From Saccharofermentans sp. (GTDB lineage: Bacteria; Bacillota; Clostridia; Saccharofermentanales; Saccharofermentanaceae), in contig JAKSRI010000001.1 of the NCBI GenBank assembly GCA_024403695.1, positions 1-64,000 on the forward strand: a stretch of DNA of 64,000 nt, in the 5' to 3' direction. Positions 34,108 to 45,345 of this stretch are shown here, in pieces. A program made the position numbers and the translations under genes. The stretch's first letter is position 1. Every line of letters begins with the position of its first letter. The notes below the pieces were generated by a model, which had not been told where the DNA came from, did not search any database, and saw only the letters and a program-made list of their open reading frames with translations.

Positions 34108-35670
34108 ATGGAATGGTTATATTTAATCATTGGTTTGGTTCTCGGCTTAATTTTAGGTGGTTTTTTCATTAATCTTTACTACAAGAAGGGACTTTCAAAG
34201 AAACAGAAAGATCTTCAGGAAGAGGCTGCTAAGGCTCAGGCTGATAGCAGTAAGATTTTAGCGGAAGCACAGAAAGAAGCTGAGAATCGTAAGAGAGAAC
34301 TCCTTTTGCAGGCAAAGGAAGAGATCAGTAAGGCTCGTGTTGAATTGGAGCACGATGTTCGTGATCGTAAGCAGGAACTTGCAAGAGAGCGGAACAAACT
34401 TGAGCAGAAAGAAGACAATGTTGAGAAACTTCTTGTTAGCGCAGAGAACAAGAGAAATGACCTCGAGAAGAAGTATCAGGATGTCTTAGAGACTGAGGCT
34501 AGAGCCAAGGATCTCGAGAGACGTAAAGCTGAAGAACTCGAGAGAGTTTCAGGTCTTTCTATTGCAGAAGCTCGTACTCTTGTATTAGAGGCAGCTGAGC
34601 GTGAGTATTCTCACGATATGGCAACAATGCTCAAGCAAATGGAAGAAAAAACAAAGCAGGATGCTGATAAGATCGCTAAGGATATTATCGTTACATCTAT
34701 CCAGCGTTATGCAACCGATTATGTTTCCGAAGCAACAGTATCAGTTGTAAACCTTCCTAATGATGAGATGAAGGGTCGTATTATCGGACGTGAGGGCCGT
34801 AATATCAGAGCCATCGAGACAATTACTGGTGTTGATCTTATTATTGATGACACACCTGAGGCAGTTATCCTTTCATCATTTGATCCTATCAGACGTGAGA
34901 TTGCCAGACTCACAATTGAGAAGCTTGTTGTTGATGGACGTATCCATCCTGCAAGAATCGAGGAGATGGCAAACAAGGCTAGGAAGGAAATTAACCAGAC
35001 TATTAAACAGGAAGGTGAGCGCGCTGCATATGAGACAGGCGTTATGAACCTACATCCTGAGATTATCAAGCTCCTTGGTAAACTTAAGTATCGTACAAGT
35101 TACGGTCAGAATGTATTACAGCATTCTATTGAAGTTTGTTGGATTGCCGGCATGATGGCTGGTGAATTAGGACTTGATGTTACTTTCGCTAAGCGTGCAG
35201 GTTTGTTGCACGATATTGGTAAGGCTGTTGACTTCGAGCAGGAGGGTACACATATTGAACTCGGTGCAGATATTGCACGTAAGTACCATGAGTCTCCTGA
35301 TATCATCAATGCCATTGAAGCACATCATGGCGATGTTGAACCACAGACAGCAGTTGCAGTACTTGTTGCTGCTGCAGATGCGATTTCTGCCGCTAGACCA
35401 GGCGCTAGACGTGAGAATCTTGAGACATACATCAAGAGAATTCAGAAACTTGAAGAAATCGCTACAAGTTTTGACGGAGTTGAGAAGAGCTATGCTATCC
35501 AGGCAGGCCGCGAGATCCGCGTAATTGTCTCTCCAGACAAGGTCAGCGATGATGAGATGATCCTTAAGGCTCGTCAGATCTGTAAGAAGATCGAAGATGA
35601 GCTCGACTATCCAGGTCAGATCAAGGTGAACATCATTCGTGAGACACGAGCAACAGACGTTGCAAAATAA
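34108..35670 (+). CDS. rny: Ribonuclease Y
   Basis: A 520-residue membrane-anchored endoribonuclease that starts mRNA decay in Firmicutes. ATG 34108 is preferred because TGGAGGTGAG lies 7-16 bases before it. One N-terminal span (about 3-25) is followed by a long coiled coil (about 30-190), a KH domain with '[15 protein letters not shown]', and an HD domain with His368-Asp369 ('[10 protein letters not shown]'). Length and order match the family. It is monocistronic with a terminator. Confidence 0.96.
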   Translation: MEWLYLIIGLVLGLILGGFFINLYYKKGLSKKQKDLQEEAAKAQADSSKILAEAQKEAENRKRELLLQAKEEISKARVELEHDVRDRKQELARERNKLEQKEDNVEKLLVSAENKRNDLEKKYQDVLETEARAKDLERRKAEELERVSGLSIAEARTLVLEAAEREYSHDMATMLKQMEEKTKQDADKIAKDIIVTSIQRYATDYVSEATVSVVNLPNDEMKGRIIGREGRNIRAIETITGVDLIIDDTPEAVILSSFDPIRREIARLTIEKLVVDGRIHPARIEEMANKARKEINQTIKQEGERAAYETGVMNLHPEIIKLLGKLKYRTSYGQNVLQHSIEVCWIAGMMAGELGLDVTFAKRAGLLHDIGKAVDFEQEGTHIELGADIARKYHESPDIINAIEAHHGDVEPQTAVAVLVAAADAISAARPGARRENLETYIKRIQKLEEIATSFDGVEKSYAIQAGREIRVIVSPDKVSDDEMILKARQICKKIEDELDYPGQIKVNIIRETRATDVAK

Positions 35671-35754
35671 TAATACACAAATTAGCATTTACCTTAGTTA
35701 ACACTGTATTTATATAGGCATTCAGCTTCAACTATTAAGTTAAATTCAAATTGA

Positions 35755-35785
35755 AAAGACGAGCTTCACGGCTCGTTTTTTTTTG
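35755..35785 (+). terminator. Rho-independent terminator of rny
   Basis: ACGAGC (35759-35764) pairs with GCTCGT (35771-35776), followed by nine T. Confidence 0.92.
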
Positions 35786-35811
35786 CTTGAAAACTTTTTT
35801 GATAATGTAAA

Positions 35812-35918
35812 ATGACTTCCTAGAATTAGAACTTTTCAGAATAAAAAGTTCTATATTGAGGAATTTAGAACTGAAAATAGAACTTTTCCGACGGAAAAGT
35901 TCTATTTTCAGGCAGTCA
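35812..35918. repeat. AGAACTTTT palindromic element, copy 2
   Basis: 107 bases between convergent rny and the sensor kinase gene. It matches copy 1 from TAGAACTTTTCAG onward but lacks the ~39-base left arm. The outer left arm is TGACTTCCT (two changes) against AGGCAGTCA on the right. Both internal hairpins are intact, including AGAACTTTTCCG/CGGAAAAGTTCT around one A. Confidence 0.9.
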
Positions 35919-35937
35919 AACTATAATTACAACAATA

Positions 35938-35967
35938 AAAAGCGCTGCAGTAATCTCTGCAGCGCGA
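35938..35967 (-). terminator. Terminator of the sensor kinase operon
   Basis: GCGCTGCAG (35942-35950) pairs with CTGCAGCGC (35957-35965). On the minus strand the stem is followed by TTTTTATTG. Confidence 0.85.
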
Positions 35968-35982
35968 GTATATGGAACTATA

Positions 35983-37503
35983 TCATTTACTATTGTTTAT
36001 ATAAGTCATCTGTTCTTGGGGATTGATAATTGGCAATTTGATACGGAAAACAGCACCTGAATCGTTGAATCCTTCGATACTTCCGCCGTGCTCTATAGCG
36101 ATACTCTTAGCCAGCGCCATTCCGATACCATGCTTACCATCAGCTCCTTTAGCGAATCGGTCGAACAGATGTGGAAGCACTTCAGGAGAAATACCTGGAC
36201 CATCATCAGAAATCTCGAATACTACTGAATTATCAGAATTATCAACGTAAACCTTAAATTTCACCTGACTCTCAGCATAGCGCAGACAGTTGGAGAAGAT
36301 GTTTTCGAGCATACGGAAAATGTCGTTCTCGTTGCCGTAGACATACACGTCATTAATCTTAATGTCGTTAATCAACTCTTTACCGTTGTGCAAGAAGCCA
36401 CCGCGAACTTTCTCCACGACGAATTCACAGATATCCACAACATCCAAGAGTGATTTTTTAACCTGATAGCTACCGTTCTTGCTCATGTCCATTTTGGAGA
36501 TGGAGAGGAGGTTCTCTACAAGGCCGCTCAGACGTGTTGTCTCGCTGATAATAATATCAACAGCTTCCTGTCGGTGCTCATCGTCGAAGACGTCGTATTT
36601 GATACCCTCGGCATAACCCTGAATGGACATAAGTGGCGTACGTAACTCATGGGAAGCATTCTGGAAAAAAGTTTTCTGCTCTATATCGGATTTCTCCAGT
36701 TTCTGGGCCATGCTGTTCATAACGTCGCCCAGGTCACTTAGCTCACGGCTAACGATATGTCCCTTAAGAGGTGAGAAGTTACCTTTACCGATACGATTGG
36801 CGAAGCGGGAAAGCTTCTTTGTAGAAGTATACAAAGGCAGCGCCATAATCAAACTAATAAACGCAGACGCGATAACAGATACAAAAATCGCACGAAGAAT
36901 CGCATCGTTCAGAGCGTTTGCGAAGGAATAATAAGTGCTGGAATTGATATAAATCAGCAGGTAATAATCCTCGTAGTGGTTCTCGCTAGATGTAGAGTTA
37001 CGCTCTGTAAAGCGCATAAAGTGATAGTAATACTTGTCGCCATTATAAGAGATGGAATGGGTTAGACCATCAATGTCGATGGACTCTTTATCGATGATAT
37101 AAGCCACCAGCTCATTGGTGTGATTATAAGTGGAAATGGAATGGAATTCCTCAGGCCACATGAGATTAAAGTTATTCTCAGAATCATGAACATTAAAAAG
37201 AGCCAGCGAGGCATCAGTGGAGAGGTCGGAAGACTCTACGATGGCATTGAGAATTTGGTCGCGAAGGACTTCACTGTCTATGGAATCGCTATCTTCAGGC
37301 ACACTGGTGTTAAAAGCTTTCGCGAAGGCCTGGCAGGATGTGGTCGCGTTGACAATTCGTCTCTCACACTCCGTCTCGATGTAATTGTTAATAATAAAAC
37401 GCGCAAAAACACCAATAACAAACACCGTGATCAGGGCGATCATGATGAGCGAGGAATAAATGTGAAGGGCAATAGGTATTCTGAAATTACTTTTTCTTTT
37501 CAT
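35983..37503 (-). CDS. Sensor histidine kinase of a two-component system
   Basis: A 506-residue kinase. Two membrane segments (about 12-38 and 205-230) flank a ~165-residue extracytoplasmic sensor. A HAMP domain follows, then the phospho-accepting His285 in 'NASHELRTPLMS', and a HATPase_c domain with N box ('NIFSNCLRYA'), G1 ('DDGPGI') and G2 ('GKHGIGMALAKS'). The start at 37503 (MKRKSNF) overlaps the response regulator gene by 17 bases. A TTG at 37524 is an alternative. The ligand is unknown. It is downstream of its regulator and ends in a terminator. Confidence 0.92.
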   Translation of the reverse strand: MKRKSNFRIPIALHIYSSLIMIALITVFVIGVFARFIINNYIETECERRIVNATTSCQAFAKAFNTSVPEDSDSIDSEVLRDQILNAIVESSDLSTDASLALFNVHDSENNFNLMWPEEFHSISTYNHTNELVAYIIDKESIDIDGLTHSISYNGDKYYYHFMRFTERNSTSSENHYEDYYLLIYINSSTYYSFANALNDAILRAIFVSVIASAFISLIMALPLYTSTKKLSRFANRIGKGNFSPLKGHIVSRELSDLGDVMNSMAQKLEKSDIEQKTFFQNASHELRTPLMSIQGYAEGIKYDVFDDEHRQEAVDIIISETTRLSGLVENLLSISKMDMSKNGSYQVKKSLLDVVDICEFVVEKVRGGFLHNGKELINDIKINDVYVYGNENDIFRMLENIFSNCLRYAESQVKFKVYVDNSDNSVVFEISDDGPGISPEVLPHLFDRFAKGADGKHGIGMALAKSIAIEHGGSIEGFNDSGAVFRIKLPIINPQEQMTYINNSK

Positions 37504-38218
37504 CCTTGTCAGCACTCTTATCAATTAGTCGAAAGCCATAACCCCAGATGGTGGAGATCTTGGCGTCAGAGTCGACGATTTTCTTGCGCAGACGCTTTAC
37601 AGTGTCGTCCGCCACGCGAGTCTCGATCTCAGTCTCGTAACCCCAGATCTTGTCCAGAAGCTCCACGCGAGGTACGGCTCTGTCACTATTGATAATGAGG
37701 TACGAAAGCAAAGAGTACTCGTTAGGGGTGAGGGCGAGGTCGTCGTCCTTAAGTGTAGCAGACTTTGTTTTCTTGTTGATAACGATGTCTGCGAAAGTCA
37801 GCTCGTTGTCGCTTTCGAGCGGAGTGTTACCATTAGCGGCCACACCTGTAGTTGACTCGAGTCGCTTGAAGACAGACTTAACTTTAGTTACCAGCTTGAT
37901 AGGGCTAAATGGCTTGGTAAAGTAGTCGTCACTACCGAGGTTAAGACCCTCGATGTAGTCCGCGTCGGAATCGCGTGCTGTGAGCATGATGATAGGCACG
38001 TTACTGATCTTACGAATTTCCTTAAGAATGAAGAAACCGTCGCGACCAGGCATCATTACATCAAGGATAATGAGGTCGCAAGGATCTGTTATAAATTTCT
38101 TAAGTAGATCGTCTCCAGTAGGAAACGCGCTTACCAGATAACCCTCTCGCTCGAGAAAGGATTTAAGAAGATTACGAATGTTATCGTCATCGTCCGCTAT
38201 ATAAATAAATTTTTCCAT
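37487..38218 (-). CDS. OmpR-family response regulator
   Basis: A 243-residue regulator. The receiver domain (1-120) has acidic residues 'IADDDDN', phospho-acceptor Asp53 ('LIILDVMMPG') and the conserved Lys in 'YFTKPF'. The C-terminal winged helix (about 143-232) has 'LTPNEYSLLSYLI' and 'VDDTVKRLRKKI'. It is the first gene of the pair and is divergent from the LCP gene across a 193-base AT-rich region, so it may control itself and the LCP gene (inference). Confidence 0.93.
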   Translation of the reverse strand: MEKFIYIADDDDNIRNLLKSFLEREGYLVSAFPTGDDLLKKFITDPCDLIILDVMMPGRDGFFILKEIRKISNVPIIMLTARDSDADYIEGLNLGSDDYFTKPFSPIKLVTKVKSVFKRLESTTGVAANGNTPLESDNELTFADIVINKKTKSATLKDDDLALTPNEYSLLSYLIINSDRAVPRVELLDKIWGYETEIETRVADDTVKRLRKKIVDSDAKISTIWGYGFRLIDKSADKDEKKK

Positions 38219-38411
38219 GTATAGGTTTATCTCCTATGTAGTTTGTTAAAATGATTACTATAGACATTTTATATAACTATGGCTTTAAAAAAAGTTATAT
38301 TTGGTGAAATATTGAGGAATTATTCTATTTCAATATATAACAAATGTTTGATAGAATTATATAGTTAATGTGATTACTAGGAATTTAGGATATACGGAGG
38401 CTTAATCTATT

Positions 38412-39677
38412 ATGGGTAGTAATTATACACCTAATAGATCTGACAGTGGTTTTGTGTCTGGGGACACAATCAATGCCGGTTCATTTAATAAGTACGATAA
38501 TAAGAGAGAGAGTAATAATAAACATTCTGTAGAAAAGGATAAGATTCGTAAGAAGAAGACTATCAAGCGCAGAGTGATTCTTGGTTCCGTGGCATGCGTG
38601 CTCGGTATCATTATTGGTATTGTTTTTGGCGGTCTTTATTATAAGAATTATCTTCTTAATAAACCTACATATGAGGATTCAGCTGTTTATGAGACATTTA
38701 TCGATGAGAATGGTAATGTTCGTAATATCGCTGAGTTTACTCATCAGACACAGCACGAGATCATCGAGGATGAAAGCGTTCATAACTTCCTCCTCATTGG
38801 TATCGACAGCCGTTCTTCTAACTATAACTCTAAGGGTACAGGCGGACTTGCAGATGTAATCATGATTTTGTCTGTAGATAGTGACTCAGGTTCCATCAAG
38901 ATGCTTTCCATCGCCCGTGATAATTACGCTTATGTGCCTGGTTATACACGTCCTATGAAGATTAACGCAGCCATGTCTCTTGCTGGTCCTGAGGTTCTTA
39001 AGCTCACAGTAGAGAACATGCTCCGTCTCCAGATTGATGGTTATGCTTATGTTAATTTCGCGCACATGGCTTATGTTATTGACGCAGTTGGTGGCGTTTA
39101 CTGTAACGTAACTCCAGGTGAGCTTAATGCAGAGGGTGGTCTTAACTGGAACCTCGCAGAGGTTAACAAGCTCTTTGGTCGTGAGCCTGACTATAATAAG
39201 GTAACAGCTACTGGTGATGTATGGCTTAATGGTAACCAGGCCGTTGCTTACGCTCGTATCCGTAAGCTCGATAGTGACTACAAGCGTTCCGAGCGTCAGG
39301 TAGAGGTAATGAGAGGACTTCTCACTCAGTTCATGAACCTTGGCGTATCTGGCAAGGCCGCTGCACTTGATAACATCCTTGAGCACGTTGTTACTAATAT
39401 CCCTAAGGAGAAGATTCAGGAGTACGCTCTCGATTTCCTTCCAAGCCTTAAGGATGCACACATCGAGTACATGCAGCTTCCTATTAACGGATGTATCAAC
39501 CAGGGAACATATGGTGGTGAGTGGAGTATCAGACCTAACTGGAATGCTGAGATCCCTTATGTACAGCAGTTCTTCTACGGCGAGACACGTGAGTTCGACC
39601 CAGTAGAGGACATTCCAAATTCACCATCACTTGATAGATGTCCTAAGGATTTGAAAATCGAGGATTTGTTGCGCTAA
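38412..39677 (+). CDS. LytR-CpsA-Psr (LCP) family cell-wall glycopolymer ligase
   Basis: A 421-residue protein with a basic cytoplasmic tail (1-52), one membrane span (about 54-76) and an extracytoplasmic LCP domain (about 120-300). Visible motifs are 'NFLLIGIDSR', 'LADVIMILSV', 'MLSIARDNY', 'KINAAMSLAG' and 'AVGGVYCNV', with the arginines that bind the polyprenyl pyrophosphate. LCP enzymes attach teichoic acid or polysaccharide to peptidoglycan. GGAGG lies 13 bases before the ATG. It is divergent from the two-component system. Confidence 0.93.
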   Translation: MGSNYTPNRSDSGFVSGDTINAGSFNKYDNKRESNNKHSVEKDKIRKKKTIKRRVILGSVACVLGIIIGIVFGGLYYKNYLLNKPTYEDSAVYETFIDENGNVRNIAEFTHQTQHEIIEDESVHNFLLIGIDSRSSNYNSKGTGGLADVIMILSVDSDSGSIKMLSIARDNYAYVPGYTRPMKINAAMSLAGPEVLKLTVENMLRLQIDGYAYVNFAHMAYVIDAVGGVYCNVTPGELNAEGGLNWNLAEVNKLFGREPDYNKVTATGDVWLNGNQAVAYARIRKLDSDYKRSERQVEVMRGLLTQFMNLGVSGKAAALDNILEHVVTNIPKEKIQEYALDFLPSLKDAHIEYMQLPINGCINQGTYGGEWSIRPNWNAEIPYVQQFFYGETREFDPVEDIPNSPSLDRCPKDLKIEDLLR

Positions 39678-39706
39678 ATTTGCCACACTTTGTTCTTTGA
39701 CTTTCC

Positions 39707-39735
39707 TTGACATACGCTTATGTGACGTTTACAAT
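39707..39735 (+). promoter_or_regulatory. groESL promoter
   Basis: TTGACA (39707-39712), a 17-base spacer and TACAAT (39730-39735), near-perfect for the vegetative sigma factor. It lies four bases before the CIRCE operator. Confidence 0.9.
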
Positions 39736-39739
39736 ACTG

Positions 39740-39766
39740 TTGGCACTCAGATAAGAAGAGTGCTAA
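39740..39766 (+). promoter_or_regulatory. CIRCE operator (HrcA binding site)
   Basis: TTGGCACTC-N9-GAGTGCTAA matches the CIRCE consensus with one change. Its position just after the -10 box means HrcA would block transcription start or escape. Confidence 0.96.
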
Positions 39767-39811
39767 CAGTATTTTTGTTTATTATATATTTGAATATAGG
39801 AGGATCTTTTT

Positions 39812-40096
39812 ATGACAATCAAACCATTAGGAGACAAGGTTGTAATTAAGAAGCTTCAGGCAGAAGAGACTACAAAGAGCGGTATCGTTCTTGCATCCGC
39901 TTCCCAGGAGAAGCCACAGGTAGCTGAGATTATCGCAGTTGGTCCTGGCGGAATCGTTGAAGGTATTGAGATTAAGATGGAAGTTACTGTTGGTCAGAAG
40001 GTAATCATCCGTGACTACGCAGGCACAACAGTTAAACTCGATGGTGAAGAGGTAATCATCGTTCGTCAGGACGACATCCTCGCTATCGTGGAGTAA
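39812..40096 (+). CDS. groES: Co-chaperonin GroES
   Basis: A 94-residue cap protein of the chaperonin. It shows 'IKPLGDKVVIKK', the mobile loop 'EETTKSGIVLASAS' and 'VGQKVIIRDYAGT'. AGGAGG precedes the start. It is first in the CIRCE-controlled groES-groEL operon, 18 bases before groEL. Confidence 0.98.
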   Translation: MTIKPLGDKVVIKKLQAEETTKSGIVLASASQEKPQVAEIIAVGPGGIVEGIEIKMEVTVGQKVIIRDYAGTTVKLDGEEVIIVRQDDILAIVE

Positions 40097-40108
40097 TTTT
40101 GGAGGTAA

Positions 40109-41725
<1,617 letters not shown>

Positions 41726-41747
41726 TATATAGTTGAATTTAAAATTT

Positions 41748-41780
41748 TAACTGCCGTCCATTGTGGGCGGCAGTTTTTTT
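41748..41780 (+). terminator. Rho-independent terminator of groESL
   Basis: AACTGCCG pairs with CGGCAGTT, followed by six further T. Confidence 0.93.
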
Positions 41781-41806
41781 GCGTTAATTCGCCTTGATAT
41801 TATCAA

Positions 41807-41914
41807 ATGACTGCCTGGAAATAGAACTTTTCAGAATAAAAAGTTCTATATTGAGGAATTTAGAACTAAAAATAGAACTTTTCAGACGGAAAAGTTCTAT
41901 TTTTAGGAAGTCAT
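41807..41914. repeat. AGAACTTTT palindromic element, copy 3
   Basis: 108 bases between convergent groEL and an SDR gene. The outer arms ATGACTGCCT and AGGAAGTCAT are nearly complementary. Internal hairpins match copy 2 with a few changes (TTTTCAGACGGAAAA in place of TTTTCCGACGGAAAA). It shares the 15-base left flank TTGATATTATCAAAT with copy 1 and the short form with copy 2. Confidence 0.9.
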
Positions 41915-41919
41915 AACAA

Positions 41920-41949
41920 TAAAAAACAGCCCCTCAATCGAGGAGCTGT
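41920..41949 (-). terminator. Terminator of the SDR gene
   Basis: ACAGCCCCTC (41926-41935) pairs with GAGGAGCTGT (41940-41949) around AATC, with one mismatch. On the minus strand TTTTTTATTG follows. Confidence 0.85.
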
Positions 41950-41979
41950 CCAATAAATTCATAACAGTGAGACAAGCAA

Positions 41980-42753
41980 TTACATGCAAGTATAACCACC
42001 ATCAACTGCGATGTTCTGGCCATTTACATAGGAAGAACATGGTGAAGAGAGGAAGATAGCTGTGGAATCGAGCTCACCCTCGTTACCATAACGAGCCATA
42101 GGGATCATTGTCTTAGCGTAGTTTACGAAGAACTCAGACTTCAATGTCTCTTCTGTAAGTGGTGTGTAGAAGTAACCTGGGCAGATACCGTTTACTGTGA
42201 TACCCTTGTCGCCCCACTCAGCTGCGAGAGCACGTGTGAGGTTAACAACACCACCCTTAGCTGCGTGATAGCAAGCTGTAGGAGCAATCTTATTACCAAC
42301 GAGACCGTACATAGAAGCGATGTTGATGATACGACCATAACCAGCAGGAATCATAGCCTTCTTAGCAACGGAACGAGCCACCTTGAATGTACCGAAGAGG
42401 TCGATATCCATCTCGTGCTGGAATGTCTCATCTGGCATATCCTCAGCAGGTGTAACTCCGCCTGTACCAGCATTGTTGATAAGGATGTCGATACGACCGA
42501 ACTCCTTAAGTGTAGCATCAACAGCAGCCTCTACAGACTCTGTATCTGTGATATCGCAACGGATACCGATAGCCTTAACGCCATATGTCTCAGAGATTTC
42601 CTTAGCTACCTCATCGATAAGGTTCTGACGACGAGCCATAGCTACAATGTTACAACCCTGATTTGCAAGAGCCTTAGCCATCTGTACGCCAAGACCTGTA
42701 GAACAACCAGTTACGATTGCAACCTGACCAGAAAGATCAAAATAATTCTTCAT
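41980..42753 (-). CDS. Short-chain dehydrogenase/reductase, gluconate 5-dehydrogenase-like
   Basis: A 257-residue classical SDR. ATG 42753 follows GGAGGT with normal spacing. The coenzyme loop is TGCSTGLG, then 'NNAGTG', the catalytic Ser in 'IINIASMYG' and Tyr-x3-Lys in 'CYHAAKGG'. The C-terminal 'CPGYFYTPLTEE' and 'GQNIAVDGGYTCM' resemble gluconate 5-dehydrogenase or 2-deoxygluconate 3-dehydrogenase, so a sugar-acid substrate is likely but unproven. It has its own terminator. An AraC-type regulator lies upstream on the same strand, 114 bases away. Confidence 0.88.
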   Translation of the reverse strand: MKNYFDLSGQVAIVTGCSTGLGVQMAKALANQGCNIVAMARRQNLIDEVAKEISETYGVKAIGIRCDITDTESVEAAVDATLKEFGRIDILINNAGTGGVTPAEDMPDETFQHEMDIDLFGTFKVARSVAKKAMIPAGYGRIINIASMYGLVGNKIAPTACYHAAKGGVVNLTRALAAEWGDKGITVNGICPGYFYTPLTEETLKSEFFVNYAKTMIPMARYGNEGELDSTAIFLSSPCSSYVNGQNIAVDGGYTCM

Positions 42754-42867
42754 GTGAAAGACCTCCAAATAATTATATTTATTAATAGTTAATAACACTA
42801 CTTCGTATATTCTACACTAAAACCAAATTAATTGGAGAGGATTTTGTGGCTAAGTTGTATAAAAAGT

Positions 42868-43608
42868 CTACTTGTTAAATGGTGAATCTGGCTTAATTGT
42901 ATTTCTATATACATTTGGTGTGATGCCAAACTTCTCTTTAAAAACCTCAGTAAAATAGCTCTGACTAGGGAAGGACAGCATCATGGCAATCTGTGATATG
43001 GAATAATCAGAATTAATAAGCATATTCTGAGCGGTCTCCAGCTTACGATTAAGAATAAATTCGCTAATGGTTTCTTTAGTCTCGCCCTTAAACAAACGAG
43101 ACAAATAAGCAGGGGACAAGCCTGTGTAATTACTAAGGTCACGTGCTTTAATGCGCTCGTTAAGGTGGTCGTAGATATAGTCGATGGCGTTAACTATAGG
43201 TCGGGAGTAAATGTTTTTCTTACTGTATTGCTGCATCTTACGGCAGTAGTCCAAGCACATGGCGCGGTGCATTTCGGACAGCTTTGCCACGCTGGTACAA
43301 AGGTCCGCCTTTTGGATATAGTAGTCACTAATGTTAAAGGCCACGGCCATCTCCATGCCGGCCTCCATGCAATAACGTGCCACCAGTGCCGCGGTGATGG
43401 CGAAATGATATTTAAAGTGCTGCAGTTCATTGGTGGAGAGGCGCCCCAGGCCCTTTTTCTCGTGAAACGCGTTGCGGGTAAGTTCGTCCACTTTGTTAAC
43501 GTTACCTTGCTTGATGGCGAAATAAAACTCCTGCTCCGGGTCATAAGGTGCGTGCTGGAGGTTTTCGTCGCGGTTTATAAATTCTTGTAGCAAAACTTTT
43601 GTATCCAT
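42868..43608 (-). CDS. AraC-family transcriptional regulator
   Basis: A 246-residue regulator. The C-terminal ~100 residues carry two helix-turn-helix motifs ('ARDLSNYTGLSPAYLSRLF' and 'ISQIAMMLSFPSQSYFTEVF') and the family ending 'FGITPNVYR'. The N-terminal ~145 residues are helical, not the common cupin, and resemble the YesN/AraC group seen near carbohydrate genes. The start has no ribosome site but has TATAAA six bases before it. It is divergent from the GH16 gene, which it may control. Confidence 0.88.
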   Translation of the reverse strand: MDTKVLLQEFINRDENLQHAPYDPEQEFYFAIKQGNVNKVDELTRNAFHEKKGLGRLSTNELQHFKYHFAITAALVARYCMEAGMEMAVAFNISDYYIQKADLCTSVAKLSEMHRAMCLDYCRKMQQYSKKNIYSRPIVNAIDYIYDHLNERIKARDLSNYTGLSPAYLSRLFKGETKETISEFILNRKLETAQNMLINSDYSISQIAMMLSFPSQSYFTEVFKEKFGITPNVYRNTIKPDSPFNK

Positions 43609-43614
43609 ATGATA

Positions 43615-43623
43615 TTTATACCA
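43615..43623 (-). promoter_or_regulatory. Extended -10 box six bases before the AraC-type gene
   Basis: On the minus strand TGG-TATAAA is followed by six bases and ATG 43608. This predicts a leaderless transcript. Confidence 0.5.
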
Positions 43624-43722
43624 CAAAATAGCATCAAAACATAATTCACGACAACAAAACGATATTTCGCAGCATAATCATCAGTTAAAATAAAAATCAC
43701 TTAGAGATTACAGGGGGAAAAG

Positions 43723-45141
43723 ATGAAAAAGAATATTTCATTGATTTTGGCGCTTTCCATCGCTGTTCTTGCCACAGGCTGCGGTAAAGATTCCACTTCA
43801 GAATCAGTAGCAGATACAGCACAGACAACAGTTGCACAGACAGCTGACGCGACTACTGAATCAGAGTCAGAACCAGCTGAAACACAGCCAGAGGAGATTG
43901 ATCCATCTATGTTAGAGTATTCACTTGTTTGGGAAGAAGAGTTCGAGGGCACAGAGCTCAATATGGACAACTGGCGTTATGAAGTTCATCAGCCAGGTTG
44001 GGTTAACCACGAACTTCAGGAATATGTTACAGGCGATGAGTGCGTATGGGTTGAAGATGGCCACCTTGTAATCCAGGCTAAGAAAATTGTTAAGGATAAC
44101 GGCGACGTTACTTATAAGTCCGGCCGTATCAATTCCAGACTTAATCACGACTTTAAATACGGTAAGATCGAGGCAAGCATCCAGTTCCCAGAGGGACAGG
44201 GATTCCTTCCAGCATTCTGGATGATGCCAACAACAGAGAGTAAATACGGATCATGGCCAAGCTGTGGCGAGATTGATATCGCTGAGGTTCTTGGCAATGA
44301 GACTGATAGATTCTACGGCACAATCCACTACGGTGTTCCACACAATCAGACACAGTTCACCTATAATCTCCCCGAAGGTGAGTCTTTTGCGACTGGATAC
44401 CATACTTATGGCATCGAGTGGGAGCCTGGATCTATCAAGTGGTTCGTGGATGGCAACATGGTGGGTGAGGCTAACAGCTGGTTTACAGCTATGATTGAGG
44501 GCAACAATCGTCCTTACCCAGCGCCATTCAATCAGGATTTCTACATCATCCTTAACCTCGCAGTTGGCGGTGACTGGCCAGGAAATCCAGACCCTAACAT
44601 GGAATTTGGTGAGAATGCACAGATGCGCGTTGAGTGGGTGAGAGTTTATCAGCGCGGTTACTACGATGAGAACGTTGAAGAGCCTGAGGTTGTTTATAAC
44701 TTTCGTGAGGCAGACAGCGAGGGCAACTTTGTAGTATTTGATCAGTGGGACTTCATGACATTTATTGGCGGTGAGGGTTCAGCTGACATCAACGAGGACG
44801 AAATCGTCATCAACACAACAAACGACGGTGACGTGGACTATTCCATTCAGCTCGTTAATCCTGGTATTCCAGCAGTTAGCGGCACAACTTATGAGGTAAC
44901 ATTTGAGGCAAAGGCTTCCGAGGCTCGTTCTATGAATGTTACAGTTAGTGCTCCTAACAAGGGATATGCTAGATATCTTCCAGATACAACTCTTGATTTG
45001 TCTACCGACTGGCAGACATTCACATATACATACACTATTGCAGGGGATTCCGATGATAGCGCTAGACTGGAGTTCAATATGGGTAACTTCGGCTCTACTG
45101 GCACAATCAACCTCCGTAACGTAGTGGTTAAAGAAGCCTAA
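43723..45141 (+). CDS. GH16 family endo-beta-glucanase lipoprotein with a C-terminal CBM4/9-like domain
   Basis: A 472-residue exported glycosidase. The signal peptide ends in the lipobox L-A-T-G-C20. A Ser/Thr/Glu linker (21-62) precedes the GH16 domain (about 66-322), whose catalytic motif is E183-I-D185-I-A-E188, the laminarinase/lichenase form. Residues about 330-472 form a beta-sandwich like CBM4/CBM9, ending 'INLRNVVVKEA'. Substrates are probably beta-1,3 or mixed beta-1,3-1,4 glucans from plants or fungi. AGGGGGAA precedes the ATG. It is divergent from the AraC-type regulator. A terminator follows. Confidence 0.92.
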   Translation: MKKNISLILALSIAVLATGCGKDSTSESVADTAQTTVAQTADATTESESEPAETQPEEIDPSMLEYSLVWEEEFEGTELNMDNWRYEVHQPGWVNHELQEYVTGDECVWVEDGHLVIQAKKIVKDNGDVTYKSGRINSRLNHDFKYGKIEASIQFPEGQGFLPAFWMMPTTESKYGSWPSCGEIDIAEVLGNETDRFYGTIHYGVPHNQTQFTYNLPEGESFATGYHTYGIEWEPGSIKWFVDGNMVGEANSWFTAMIEGNNRPYPAPFNQDFYIILNLAVGGDWPGNPDPNMEFGENAQMRVEWVRVYQRGYYDENVEEPEVVYNFREADSEGNFVVFDQWDFMTFIGGEGSADINEDEIVINTTNDGDVDYSIQLVNPGIPAVSGTTYEVTFEAKASEARSMNVTVSAPNKGYARYLPDTTLDLSTDWQTFTYTYTIAGDSDDSARLEFNMGNFGSTGTINLRNVVVKEA

Positions 45142-45170
45142 AATAAATTTCTTTATTTTATCCCTCCCAC

Positions 45171-45206
45171 AATAAGAGATCTCTGCCCAGAGGTCTCTTA
45201 TTATTT
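45171..45206 (+). terminator. Terminator of the GH16 gene
   Basis: AATAAGAGATCTCT pairs with AGAGGTCTCTTATT (one G-T pair) around GCCC. Only a short T tract follows (TATTTG). Confidence 0.7.
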
Positions 45207-45250
45207 GTGCGAAATCTGTGCGAAATCGACTGCGCCCCCGCAAATAATCA

Positions 45251-45279
45251 TTGACTAAAACCATCTATAAAAGTATTAT
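45251..45279 (+). promoter_or_regulatory. fba promoter
   Basis: TTGACT (45251-45256), a 17-base spacer and TATTAT (45274-45279), each near consensus. Confidence 0.8.
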
Positions 45280-45345
45280 TTTATGTAGGTTAATAGGGTA
45301 TTTATGCCCACTAACAAATAATTCATTTTCTAAGGAGATTTTACT

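Noticed and set aside
45171..45240. A GTGCGAAATC direct repeat after the GH16 terminator as a regulatory element
   Set aside because: Only two short copies 11 bases apart are present, with no dyad and no gene context. Too little to support a call.
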